Assembly (NCBI GenBank): GCA_003254905.1
Contig: QANU01102101.1
Coordinates: forward strand, 257,749-321,748
Direction of reading: 5' to 3'
Length of the DNA stretch: 64,000 nucleotides
Source of the DNA: Nissolia schottii
Taxonomy: Eukaryota > Streptophyta > Magnoliopsida > Fabales > Fabaceae
This document shows, one piece after another, positions 48,701 to 60,512 of this stretch. The notes under the pieces were generated by a model that did no database searches, was not told where the DNA came from, and was given only the letters and a program-made list of their open reading frames with translations. Within the stretch, counting starts at the first letter, position 1; every line of letters starts with the position of its first letter. The translations under genes were made by a program, and so were the position numbers.

Positions 48701-49696
48701 CTGTTTTATCCATCATAACAGACAAACACAATAGCAAAAGCAAAAAACTGCACTTTTGGAGTATATCTGCAAAAAATGACCCAAAAAATGGAATTATCTC
48801 ACCAAAAAACTTAAAAAAGGTGTAACAAGTTGCCACGTCAGCATTGCCACATCATTTAGTGACACATCAGCATAAAATGAACATGTGGCATCTAGTCAGC
48901 AATGGTTTGCCACATCAATATCGGTGGTCAACCCTTCCAGGCACGAGTCAACGTGAGCCAAATAAAAATAAATTAAAATAATGGGTCAAGGGGGGTTAAT
49001 GTGGCTGATTGGACAAGGGTTTGGGCCTTTGTTGTTGTGTTTATTTTGTTTGGATGGGGCTGGGCCTCTTTTATTTTTGTGTGTGTGAGTGTTTGTGGGT
49101 TAAGGGAATTGGTCTTAAGCTTAGGACATATATTGATTCCTTTCATTAATTGTTGATCTTATGAATATTTGTTTTAGGGCTATAAATAGCCATAGCTCCC
49201 CTTTGTCTATTCACACATTTAAGAGAAATATACATATACAGTTAATACCCAAACCTTTGACATCATTCTTCCCTTTTGTCATATATGCTCCGTTCATATA
49301 GATTATAACATGGTATTAGTTAGCCTATCCTCTCCTTCATAACTCTCTATTGCCTCTTTTGTTACCTCCTCTCCCGAGCTCCATTTTAAACATAGCCTCT
49401 ACCATCGTGACCACCGTCCCCTGCTGATTTTGCTGGTGAAATTTCATGTCCAATGGAGGTTGAACGCTCCCCACGTGCATCTTATAGATTCTACGCATTC
49501 CTCCATGCGTTAACTCTCTCTCCTACAGTTCCTGATGCAATTTACACGCGTCTCAATGTCGCTAACTCGTGTTCCATGCCACCAGCATGCATACTGTGTG
49601 TGTCCTATGCTACTCCGTGGTAACAAATCTCCAATTTTTTTTATAGGTCAAATATAATAAATCTAATATTTTTAAATCTCAATAAATATGTTAACA
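45766..49696 (-). mobile_element. Ty1/copia retrotransposon, decayed, with internal inversion of the 5' LTR and leader
   Basis: The edges are fixed by the 5-base duplication TAGAG at 45761-45765 and 49697-49701. The 3' LTR is 45766-46009 (TGTTAACAT to TTATAACA on minus), preceded by the polypurine tract GAGAGGGGA. Domains on minus from high to low: gag start (MDKTDIAHPILI, about 48710), integrase (DLVHSNVCGLAPTQTMGG about 48350, then AWGKAALTVVYVINRLPSSV), reverse transcriptase (FTQEYGINYEETFAPVSH about 47300; LLLLYVNDMIITGDD about 46980), RNase H (LRAYSDANWGGDP about 46480). Stops, frameshifts and a deletion joining gag to integrase make it inactive. The first 52 bases of the 5' LTR lie at 49645-49696 on minus, but the rest of that LTR and the primer-binding site lie at 49127-49330 on plus. 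Confidence 0.9.
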
Positions 49697-49701
49697 TAGA
49701 G

Positions 49702-51480
49702 AAGTAAGAGAACATTGTGGGCTAATGGTAGGTAGAATCCCATAATACACTTCTAGTCTAACTATATTTTGTGTAATTTTACTGAAAAAAAGAGATTGTT
49801 GTGAGCTTTATAGGCATTAGACTAGTATTAGAGTTGTTGACAAATGGACTAATTATTGACTAGATACATGAATAGCTTAATGATGAAGCACATAGAAAAC
49901 AATAAATTTTTATTGCAACATGATCCTTTTGTCCATTATAGACAAAAACTCTTGTTTGTGAAAGGAAGCGCATAAGAAAGAAAAGTTAGATAAAATACTA
50001 AAGGTAAAGAAGCTTTTCATGTACAAGGGTTCTCTTCTCTATTTAAGGTACTCCTCTTGAAGCCAAAATTAAGATTATGAGCCTCGTAAGCATCTATGAT
50101 ATCCATTGATTTGCTTGGATCTCTGTGTGTTTTGTTGAAACCTTAATTAAGTTGGTCTTGTTTTTGAATAGCTTAAGTGTTTCTTACCTGACAAAATATA
50201 TGATACGATGCTTTGCAATTTATTTTTTTTAGGATTTAGGCTCCATTTTTTTTATGAAATAATGTAATGCAATATTAAAAAGTGACTTGGTTTAACTCTC
50301 TGAAAGCAAGAACTTTTAAGAAACTTGCAGGAAAGTGAAAACTCTCAAAAGTATAAACTTCTAATAAAGATTGTGTTGTTTTGTCATAATTTGATTTTGC
50401 ACTATGTGTTGCAAAGCTTGGAGGGAGCTTACATTGGAGCTTGGAGCATTCAGTATTGGAGTGTAGATAAGTACCTTCTATACTTCATAGATTTATATTT
50501 GAAAGGATAGAGTTGTATGGAGGAAGAAGAATGACATTGCATGACTGGGAAGGCTTAGTGTTCCTTCTCATTTGTTTGACTTGTGTGTTGTAGTGTTTGC
50601 ATGACTACATGTTGTGAAATAAAGGGGTGTGCTCTATAACAGATTAGTATTGGTTGATGTGTGAATGATTGAATTAATTGAATAAATAATTTTGGTACGG
50701 ATTATTGAATTAATACAAGTGGAGTCTCATAACCTAAGGGGACACTGTCAAATTTTTGTTATGTTATTGGATATTGTTTTGAATCACAAAGCATGTAATG
50801 TCATAAGCACAACCTCCTAATTTAAGGGGAGAGTGTCAATTTTTGCTATGTTTTTAGGTGTTGTTTTGAATCACAAAGTGTGTAATCTAAGGGAAGGGTC
50901 TTATTTTAAAGTCAAAACTATCAAATTTTTCATTGATTAATTGATTGTTGTTGTTAATGTGTGGTTTTTAAGATAAAGTGTGATTAGAAGAAATGTGTCC
51001 TCAAAACCAATCTTGGATGTACGATATGTTGAACCCCAACCAGGAAGTAAATGATCAAGTGCCACCAGTAGATGATCAAGAGAAGTATGATGATGTCGGC
51101 ATCTCTGACGATAATTATGATAGTGAATTTATGAATTGACTTATGTTTTTAACTTTTTGTTTGTTACATTTTCTATCTTAACTTGTTTTAGTTTGAAATT
51201 GAAGTACTTTTGTTGTTTTATTTTGGGTTTGAATACTTGTGTTGTTTTTAGTTTGTATTGAATACTTGTGTAATTTTAATCTTAATTTGAACATACATGG
51301 ATACTAATTTGAAGCTTATTATCATTATCATTATTATTTTTGCATGTTGACGTTTTAAATGTCTAAATAATTTAGTAAATAAATACTAATTCTTGGTTGT
51401 AAATAAAAATTTAATTAAAATAACAAATTAAATAAAAAAACCAATGAAAAATACAAGAAAAAACTAATTTAAAATACAAT
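49702..51480. other. Intergenic with a diverged 65-bp direct duplication
   Basis: 50734-50798 and 50821-50885 are similar (CTAAGGGGACACTGTCAAA and TTTAAGGGGAGAGTGTCAA, both ending AATCACAAAGYRTGTAAT). Each resembles a polypurine tract followed by a retrotransposon LTR start, so these could be old LTR edges. No other structure is recognised. Confidence 0.4.
50993..51139 (+). other. Short acidic open frame, unrecognised
   Basis: A 48-residue ATG-initiated frame starts MCPQNQSWMYDMLNPNQEV and ends in an Asp-rich tail (SDDNYDSEFMN). It lies upstream of CACTA-like subterminal sequence, so it could be the last exon of a transposon gene. No family match can be claimed. Confidence 0.2.
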
Positions 51481-51765
51481 ATACGGATTTATTAATAAAT
51501 TCCATCTATAGTATTAACAAACATGATGAATTTAAATAGCATTTTGTGTAATTATATAGACATAATTAGTTAATATTACAGACAAATTTAATTAATATTT
51601 TTGTTAGTTATTATCGGTCGAATTAATTAATATTGTAGACAAAAATAATTAATTAAATTCATCTGTAAATATAGACACAATCGATTCCGTTTGAAGAATT
51701 TGGCTTGAATTCTACCAACGCGCCAATAACAGACGAAACCAATTCATCTATAAATATTAAATATC
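51481..51765. mobile_element. Possible CACTA subterminal region
   Basis: ATTACAGACAAATTTAATTA, ATTGTAGACAAAAATAATTA, TAAATTCATCTGTAAATATA and AACAGACGAAACCAATTCAT recur in both orientations, a pattern typical of CACTA subterminal repeats. No terminal CACTA sequence was found. Confidence 0.35.
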
Positions 51766-51779
51766 TGGTTGTAAAAAAA

Positions 51780-54700
51780 ATGGACTTTTAAATATCTTTT
51801 TGCATGGTTGGGCAAAAATTTAGCTAAAAATCTAGAAATAGTTTTAGAAATTCTAGAGTGGCCTCCACTAGGTGATTTATGTAGCTCTCTCATTATAGAT
51901 TGAATTGGAGGGTATTGCTTAGGGATAACCAATCTTTTCTTCCAAAATAAAAGTCATTGTTTCATGTTGTAATGACCCTAAGTACCTGGAGCTATTTCAC
52001 ATGTCTGTAGTACCTCCACTAGCTATGCATATGTAGTTAAGGCATGTTTCAATACAACTAGCCAAGTGTTTGTGGGAGATGATATGGCCATATAATAGGA
52101 TCTTGAAAGAGCATCTGCAACCACATTATCATTGCTTGGCTTGTATTGAATAGAATAGTCATAGTCAATGAATTTGTGTAGCCATGCCTGCTTCTCTGTG
52201 GTGTATAGGTTTTGTTCTAACAGTGATCTTAAGCTCTTTTGGCTAGTTTTAATAGTGAACTTGTGACCAAACAGATAGCGTCTAAATTTAGCAATGACCT
52301 TAGTTATAATATATAATTCTATAACATGTTGATTTCAGTTGCATTCTTGCAAACAATTTCTTAGAGAAGTAAGTTATAGGATGATTATTTTGACTCAATA
52401 CAACTCCTATTCCATTACTAGTTGCATCAATTTCAAGGTAGAAGGACATACCAAATTTTGTCAGGGCTAAAGCTAGAGTTAATGTTAATTCTTTCTTAAG
52501 GAGTTATAACTCATTTTATGTTGTAGTAGACCATGAATTGGCATCTTTCTTTAGTAAGTCATTTAAAGGAACAACAATGCTAGCAAAACTCTTCACAAAA
52601 TTTCTATAATAACTAGAGATATACAAGAATACCCTTATTTATTTAATTGTTTAGGTTGAGGTCATTCCAGGATTGCTTGAATCTTCACTCTATTTATAGC
52701 AACACCAACCATAGAGATAGTATGTCCCAAGTATTCCACCTCTTGCTTCTAAAAACCACACTTGAATAACTTTGCATATAGTTCTTCTTTGTACAAAATT
52801 TGCAACACAGTTTGAAGGTGTTATAGATGATCATTCCCAAAATAACTATAAACCAAGATATCATTAAAAAAAACCAATACAAATTTCCTTAAAATATGCT
52901 GAAACACATCATTCATAAAGTGTTAGAAGGTGGCAGGGGCATTAGAAAGACCAAATGGCTTTACAATCCACTTTGGATTCTAAAGGCAGACTTATTAGTA
53001 TCCTCTGATAGCAACCTTGTTTGATGGTATCCTACCCTCAAGTTACGCTTAGAAAAGAAGCATACCCTATGCAGCTCATCAATCAGCTCATCCATTGTGG
53101 GGATTGGAAAGTTGTCCTTCATAGTGATGGCATTTAGAGCCCTATAATCTGTGCAAAATCGCCAACTCCCATCCTTTTTCTTTACCAATAATACAGGTAA
53201 GGAAAATGGACTTTTTCTTGGTTATATAATTCCTTCTTGAAGCATATCCTGAACCATAGTTTTAATTTGTTGTTTCTAGTTGTAAGGATACTTGTTGTGT
53301 TTCACCTTCATTGGATTTGCACTCTCAATCAATGTGATAGCATGATTATGTTTTTTGCTTGGAGGAAGGCCTAATGGTATGTCAAAAACTTTGTTGAACC
53401 TATTTAAAAGTACCACATTTGATTCCATGGTGTCAGGAAGTTGGAGCCATTTATCTGTAGGGATAGCATGCTCAATGTAATGGAGAGCATACATCTTAGC
53501 TATTGATTTGACTTGATATGATCTCTTAATGTAGTGGAGTTGAGATTGGGCCACTTTAGGGATGGGATCCCTTTCAAGTACCATTGTTTCTCCATTCAAC
53601 ATAGACTTCAGTTTGGGTTTTGCATAATTGACAACATGATCACCAAGTTTTTCCAACCAAGTTGTTCCTATTATCATATCAACTCTTGACATAGGCGACA
53701 AGTACACATGCATGAGCAAAGTATGTCCTTGGATCTGGCCTTACAGATCCTTAATGAAGCCTTCAAATTCTAAGAAATTTCCAATTCCTACCATCACATT
53801 GCATAGGATTAGTCTCAATATCTAAGGATTTTCTCTTTTCAATTCTTGGTTAGAGGAATGTGTCATTGCTACCTCCATCCACCAGATTTGATTTTTGTAT
53901 CCTTTAATAGATCATGTCAGTCTGATGGACACTGTCTTATTGTTATCATTTAAGGCATTTAAGGATATGTGAGGCACTTTCTCAGTCAATTCTTTAAGGA
54001 GATCTTTCACTTCCTTAGTCTTAGGTGGCACAAACTCATTGTCATCTTCCTTCACTTGAAAAATCACGAAGTGCTTGTTAGGGCACTTATGATTGAATGT
54101 GTACTTCTAATCACATGTAAAACACAACCCCTTTTCTTTTCTCAGCTGGATCTTAATAATACCCATCCTCTTAGTCAAAGGATTTAAAGGTTTGGTATTT
54201 GTATTTGTGGCTAAGAGACGTGGTAAGTTGTTCCTGGTATTGTGTTTAGGTTAGGATGTACTATTAGGATGCCAAGCATGATTTCTATGTTGATTGTCAT
54301 TTTGAGATGGTTTGGTGGGAGAATATTTGGCTTTATAAATTTGGGCTAAGGTAATAATTTTGAGGAGGATCTTAGGTTCTTATGCAATAACACCAAATTG
54401 AATACCCTCTCTTAATCCACTCACAATGTAATCTAAAATAACATTAGGACTTACACCAAAAGTTTTATTTGCAAGTGGCAAATAAGATGTGTAATAATCA
54501 TCAAACTTGATTGAATGAACTTGAACGTCTTAGCATGAGTGCACTCAAATGGTGAGGGCTCGAATTCAATCTCCAAGGCTTTGGTAAGTTCTTGCCATGA
54601 ATGAAATAGGTAAGATCTTGGCATAATTTGAAACAGTGGAATTGCATCTTCATCCATATGACCCAAAGTAACTAACTTAATTTGTACATCAATTTCATAG

Positions 54701-54858
54701 TAATCAAAGAATTGGTTGGCTTTAAAGATCCAATTCAATACATTCAGGCCATCGAATTTGGGGAAGTCTAGCTTGACATTACACACGAGGAATGGTTGGC
54801 ATGATGTTTTGGTGTTGATGGGGAAGGGAGGTCGAACCACCATGGTAAGACGGATCAA
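51780..54858 (-). mobile_element. Ty3/gypsy retrotransposon interior, decayed
   Basis: Minus-strand domains from high to low coordinates: gag (54451-54858, LDFPKFDGLNVLNWIFKANQ), region after protease (53276-53719, MIIGTTWLEKLGDHVVNYAK; PLGLPPSKKHNHAITL), reverse transcriptase (52961-53188, [34 protein letters not shown]), RNase H (about 52060-52700, broken), and the integrase zinc-finger region (51744-51932, IMRELHKSPSGGHSRISKTI). Stops and frameshifts occur throughout. The integrase core and 3' LTR are missing, so the element is truncated on its 3' side near 51780. Confidence 0.85.
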
Positions 54859-55021
54859 TTTGATGGTGTAGGAAATTTTGGAAAGTCGCTTCTAAGAGTG
54901 CAATGTGCTTATCTTAGCTAGCTCATTCTACACCTATTGTTCCAACATTTTTAGGAACAGCCGAACAACATAGTGTTAGCCTTTTCAACATTAGGAGTCA
55001 TGGAGAAATGAAGGCACCAAT

Positions 55022-55450
55022 TGTAACATACAAACAAAGATTTACAAAATGAAAATACGAAGTTCTTAATGAAACAATATTGGATTAAGAAGAACAATTA
55101 AAGAGAATTCCTCAGTAAGAGAACTCCACAAAGTATCAATCACTTGAATTCAATAGCCTCCCTGAAAAGCTCACCTGCAAGGCATAAAAAACTATGCGCC
55201 AAGTATACTAGGATTGTCTACTCAACCTATTCTAACAATATTCACCTAAAGGAATAGAAGAGAAGAATGAGAAAATGACATTGGGTGAGTAAAAAGATTT
55301 AGTAGAAATAATGATAGATTCTCACTTTACTCGTACTCTTCCCAAGCTCTTGATCTTTCAATTTAGAGTTGAGCTCCCTCACACAACTCCTCCTACTCGT
55401 CAGATCTAGATTTTGTGGATCTCTTGCCACGTGGCTTTTTCTCACAACTA
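55022..55450 (-). mobile_element. 5' LTR of the gypsy element (approximate)
   Basis: Read on minus, the LTR ends in TTTGTATGTTACA at 55022 and is followed by ATTGGTGCCTTCATTTCTCC, a primer-binding-site-like sequence, 160 bases before the gag frame. The outer boundary is uncertain; TGTGAGAAAAAGCC near 55444 is a candidate start. Confidence 0.5.
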
Positions 55451-55542
55451 ACTAATCACTAGAGAAATCATTATTGAATCTATCTTGCTGAGCAAAATTC
55501 TCCAGCTTATTAGACTCATTTATCACTTTTCCGTCTTCACTT

Positions 55543-55853
55543 GTGACACGTTACTGCCACCATGTAACGGACTTATATTGCTAAAGGCCCAATTAGAAAT
55601 GGGTCCAAATAGTGGAGCCAATTGTATTATAAATAGGGGAGAAGAGGGGGAATTAGGAGTATGGAAAATGATATTGGTTTGATCCTAACCCCTCTCTCTA
55701 GGATATTCTCTCTCTAGTTTTCCATCACCATCCATTTCTCTTGTAATTCAAACACCAAATGCAGAAAATATTATATACATTCCATTTCTATCCATAATTC
55801 ATCTTTATACAAATTCACCTCATTACACACCAGTCTTGGCACTAGTAACACCG
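55543..55853 (+). mobile_element. LTR-like fragment in plus orientation
   Basis: TTGTATTATAAATAGGGGAG at about 55621 is a strong TATA-type promoter, followed by CTCTCTCTAGTTTTCCATCACC and a tail ending GGCACTAGTAACA. This is the R-U5 layout of an LTR on the plus strand, opposite to the adjacent gypsy element. No internal region follows. Confidence 0.4.
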
Positions 55854-55938
55854 CATTGGGACTGATCTTTTCTTCTTCATCCAATATTAATGACTCAAAA
55901 TGTAAAATGTTTTGATATCTTAGTGATATTAAATTTAA

Positions 55939-56284
55939 GGGTTAAATATGTTTTTAGTCCCTAAAAAATTATAAATTGTGTTTTATTCTTGAAAAAAAAT
56001 TGTTATGAAATAGTCCTGACAATTTTTTTGGTAAGATTTAGTCTCAGCCATTAGGATGTGTCGTTAATTCCTGATATAACAGTTAACTTGACCACATGGC
56101 AGTCATATCATGTGCATTGCCATGTGACCAAGTTAATTGTCACATCAGCAATTAATAACCCATCCTAACGATAGGGGCTAAATTCTATAAAAAAAAATTT
56201 GTCATAGACTATTTTTTAACAATTTTTTTTCAAAAATAAAACACAAAATTTATAATTTTTCAAGGACTAAAAACATATTTAACC
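55939..56284. mobile_element. 346-bp MITE, MULE-like
   Basis: Terminal inverted repeats of 50 bases or more: GGGTTAAATATGTTTTTAGT at left and ACTAAAAACATATTTAACC at right, extending inward through TATAAATTGTGTTTTATT and its complement. Both sides are flanked by TTAAATTTAA (55929-55938 and 56285-56294). That duplication is itself palindromic, so its exact length (9 or 10) is ambiguous. Inner TTAACTTGACCACATGGCAG and GCCATGTGACCAAGTTAA also pair, so it can fold into a hairpin. No coding sequence. This type is very common in legume genomes as far as I recall. Confidence 0.8.
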
Positions 56285-56362
56285 TTAAATTTAACGTATT
56301 TTTTTCAAATTACAAATACCACCATACTTACTTCTCTATGAATAAAAATTTATTCTCATTAA

Positions 56363-56423
56363 GTGTGTGTATATACATACATACATACACACACATGCAT
56401 ACATATATATATACATATATATA
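56363..56423. repeat. Mixed TA/CA/TACA microsatellite
   Basis: TGTGTGTATATACATACATA followed by CACACACA and a TA run. Simple-sequence DNA without further features. Confidence 0.85.
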
Positions 56424-58648
56424 GACAGACCCACACACATTACACGTCTAAAAGGACATAAAAGAGTATATGCTGTCTCGAAATATTTCCCCTCTGTAAA
56501 AGTGAAGATAACTACACATGCTCTCCAATTAGGTGCAGGTGATGACTTGTCCAGGTAACAACCAGAACACAAGCACCATTTTCATTGGTTTGGGTTATTT
56601 TTTATTTATTTATTTATTAAGTTAGTGTTTATCCTTTAGTTCCGAGTCCTAACCTACCCCTTATAGAAAGGACACGCGTCACTTTGGTAAGTGGTACCGA
56701 TAGCAACCTTTGCTGAATGCTGACCACTTCGTGACGGAATTTTGCTAATAACAATTATAACGTATAAAAAAAGTATTTATTCTTAAATTTATAAATTTAA
56801 GCAAGAGCGACATTAACCACAACATTTCCATATATCATGGAAGCAGTTTTGTTTCATTCAGCTAGCTATTTTTATTGACTTTTCTCTTCCATCATTATTG
56901 TCACATTCAAACATAGTATGGTCTAACGCCTAAAAGCAAAAATTCAAAAGCCAAGATGGGATTTAATAAAATCAACCGAACACGTAACGTGTGTGTACGT
57001 TTTAATAATTAGAACCCACATATATCTTTAATGTTTTGTACAAATTGTAGCCATTAAGGACGTGGCTTATAACATATCACCTATTTCTCCTTTATAAGTT
57101 TAGCCAACTTGTTAAAGAATTAAAAAGAAAAGATTTAAAAAATAAAACTTAAAAGTTTATGATGCATAAAATGTATTACTACTTTCAAAATTTTACTTTT
57201 TTTAAAAAAATTCTTTAACAAGTGTTACACTTATTAGTTAAACCATTTTTTTATTAAAATTTTTTGAGACATTAATGTCACAATTCTAAAAATAAAATAT
57301 AAGTATTACTTTCCTTCTTAACATGTGCACTTTTTAACATTTGAACTTGTATATCTATATTTACGATAGATTACTTTGCTAACCATTCATCAAGCAATTT
57401 CTTAGTTATTTCTTCTTTATTTTTTCAACTATCAAAATGTTGGAAATATAAAATAAAATTAATCATTGACAAATAACATGCAAACTGAATTATTAAAAAG
57501 TTCCCTAAAAATTGATAAGAAATTATATTTACTTTGATAAAACTCTTTGTTTAATTAAAAAATTTAGGAAGTCAATTTCAATGTTAAAGTGGTGTTGCTC
57601 CACCGCTTGATAAAACTCTAACTAGATTTTTCTTTTTTTGGGGTGATGAACTCTAAGTTAGATTAAGAAAGGTTGCAGTTCACTTTCAGGCTTTTGTTTC
57701 TATATAGCAGATATTTTAAGTTTTAATAGTGATTTTGAAAGAACTTTTAAAATAAGATAAATTTTAAATGTACTTATTTATTATAAAATATTGTGTTAAC
57801 TTATTTTTCATCTACTAATAAATAAAATTATAATGAATTTACATAATTTAAAATTTTTATTTAATAATAAATCATTAGACGTCAACACATTTTTTAAAAG
57901 AAAATAAAAATGCAAATAACATAACTCAATAAATTGCGTTCCTTTTTCTGACTCCTTTATAGCCAAACCTAACTAGAGAACCAAAGGTCACTAATGAGTG
58001 ATCCACATTATTTTTGTTTCTCTTTACATGTTTAGTGTGGTGAACACGTGGAAGGCACATGCCCCAACTCCCAAGCATCTTTTTGGTAAGGAGTGGCGCC
58101 ATTGCTGAATTGCTAAATTCGAGAGATGGAGATAGAAATGGCAATCATTTGCTTTCACATAAGAGATTTAAGTCTTTTACACCAGGGAATAGATCTCTCA
58201 TGATATATATTCACATGATAAGACCGTGTTATATCTTTTATTATTTATTGAGAATATGAAATCCTATATGATTTGTTATGTGAAAAAATTATATAAAAGG
58301 ATTCATTCTCTTCACACTAACTCATTCTTAATGTTAAAAAGAAAACCCTTAAATTGAAATGAAAAAAAAGGAAGAGACTTCCTGACCATATACTTCCAAG
58401 TTAGACTCAAAAACAAAAAAGCAAATGAAATACTTTTTTAATTAAAAGAAAAATGTTTTATATTTTTCCATAAGTCTAACAACTAAGAAAATAAAATTAT
58501 TTCATATTTTTTTATTCACAATATTTGAATTTACGACTTTTGTTTAAGAGAAATAAATGTCAAATAACTTAAATTAACTGAACTAACCGAGCTTTTCTTT
58601 TCTTTTGAAGATTATTGCACATGGACCAATTATAATGATGTATAATCT
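56424..58648. other. Intergenic, nothing recognised
   Basis: AT-rich. No gene or clear element was found. Confidence 0.45.
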
Positions 58649-58876
58649 AACTCCCTCCGTTCTTGATTAATTGTCCACTTTAAGTTATGTGTGAATATTA
58701 AAGAAATAATTAAAAAATATAGTACTTTACAAAGTTACATGTATTTAATATCTTTATTTCTATTTCTCTTTCATTTATTATTCTCTTACTAAGTTTGTTT
58801 AATATAAATATGATAAAAAAATAATTAATATTATTGAGATTTAAAATGTAACAATTATTTAAAAATGAAGGGAATA
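58649..58876. mobile_element. Stowaway-like MITE
   Basis: The left end AACTCCCTCCGTTCTTGATTA is a typical plant Stowaway (Tc1/mariner) terminus. The right end TTAAAAATGAAGGGAATAT is its diverged inverted copy, and AATTGTCCACTTTAA pairs with the complement of TTAAAATGTAACAATT. About 228 bases, no coding sequence. Confidence 0.7.
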
Positions 58877-58998
58877 TTTCAAAACCCTAGGTGTTGACCG
58901 CATAATATATGGGGGTATATCTAATGAGAGAAATGGTTATTTTAAAGGTGAAAGAAGTAAGTTTTATACCCATTATATTATCCTCAAAATATCAAAAT

Positions 58999-60271
58999 GA
59001 AAAATGCTTGATGTACCCTAAAACATGTCATCTACTGTCACCTACATATATTATACCGACTTTTGTATTTCTTTTTCTTCTCTTCATCATCTTTTTCACA
59101 TGCACCTGAACCTTTTTTTCCCCGTATTCTTTCTATCCCTCCATACTCGTCCTTATCCTCCTCCTCCTCGCACCTGACTTTGTTTTTTTTTTTTTGGGTA
59201 TTCTTTCTCTTTCTCCATACTTGTCGTTGTCCTCCTCCTCCACTCCTCCTCCTCATCTCACCTGACTTTGTTTTTTTTTTTCTTTTCGTATTATTTCTCT
59301 TCCTTCATACTCTTTCTCCTTCTCCTTCTCCTCTCACTTGACTTTATTTTTTTCTTCTTCGTATTCTTTCTTTTCCTTCACAATCGTCGTCGTCCTCCTC
59401 CTCCTCTTCTTCGTCAATGTCACTCACTCCCCCACTATTTGCTCTCACTCCAACGCAGCCCGCACCTTGTTCGTAAAACCCTCATTTCTATCGTCCATTG
59501 TTTCCATCGTAATAGTGTGTCGCTGGCTTCGTATTCTTTATAAGCATCCATTAACTACTCATGGTTTTTTAGCATTCGTGTTCATTTTTCATGTTGTTAA
59601 TCAGCATTCATGTTCGTTTTTCATGTTCTTAATGTTTATGCACTTGTGTTGTTAATGTTTGTGCACCTACATTGTTCAAGTTTGTGCACTTAAATTTTTC
59701 ATAGTATAATGTGTTTTTCATGTTTGTTAATGTTTGTGTACCTCTATTGTTAATATATGTGCACTATTGTTTTAGAAGTTTGTGAACTGAAATTTTTTGC
59801 AGTATAATATGTGTTTTTCATGCTGTTAATATTTGTACACATGTGTTGTTACTGTTTGTGCACCTACGTTGTTAAAGTTTGTGCACTGTTGTTTTAGAAG
59901 TTTGTGAACTGAAATTGTTCGCAGTATAATATGTTGTTAATGTTTGTGCACTTATGTTGTTAATGTTTGTGCAGTAGTGTGACTAATGTTTGTGCGCACG
60001 AATGAAAATTGAGAAATGCGAACAGTCATGCGAATCGCATGTTTGTGCACCCATGTTGTTAATGTTTGTGCAGTCACTAATGTGTATGCAGGCAAATGAA
60101 AATTGAAAAATGCGAACAATTATGTGAATCGCATGTGCACCCTCATTTAAGGGGGAGTGGGGATTGTGAGCGAGATTTGTGGTTGAAGAGGTTGATAGTG
60201 GGTCTAAGCGTATTTAATACGTGGATGATAATACAATAACAACTTTTAAAAATGTACATGTAGCAATGCTC
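58999..60271 (+). mobile_element. MULE-type element of the GTTTGTGCA-array family (copy D)
   Basis: Starts GAAAAATGCTTGATGTACCC and ends ATGTACATGTAGCAATGCTC, an imperfect inverted pair. The left flank TATCAAAAT (58990-58998) recurs perfectly at 60504-60512, just beyond a MITE that has inserted at its right edge, so the original target duplication was 9 bases. Interior: a pyrimidine-rich block (59060-59470), then ten or so GTTTGTGCAC-type units from 59630 to 60140, including a tandem pair of about 100 bases near 60001 and 60099 (GAAAATTGARAAATGCGAAC). Open frames in the pyrimidine-rich block are compositional. No transposase is seen. Confidence 0.75.
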
Positions 60272-60279
60272 TATCAAAC

Positions 60280-60502
60280 AAAAATGCTACATGTACACCC
60301 AATTTTATACCCTCATACATACACCATCAATAATGCACAAACTTTATTTTCATGAGTGCACAAACATTACAGACTTATAGATGATATTCTCAATTATACT
60401 TAATTAAGTGACATTACAGGCATTAAAACACAAACTTTATGTATATAAGTATAGAGTGTATGTATGGTGTATATTTTTTTAGTGTACGTGTAGCAGGACT
60501 CT
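60280..60502. mobile_element. Short MULE-type MITE (copy E) nested at the edge of copy D
   Basis: 223 bases, AAAAATGCTACATGTACACC to GTGTACGTGTAGCAGGACTCT read forward, with the same terminal repeats and interior as the element at 39151. Flanks CTATCAAAC (60271-60279) and CTATCAAAA (60503-60511) match at 8 of 9 bases. The insertion split the right target duplication of copy D. Confidence 0.85.
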
Positions 60503-60512
60503 CTATCAAAAT

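Noticed and set aside
59063-59655. Ser/Phe/Leu-rich open frames in the 59-kb region, and similar ones at 17117-17436 and 23509-23820
   Set aside because: They come from pyrimidine-rich blocks of the array family; composition alone keeps them open.
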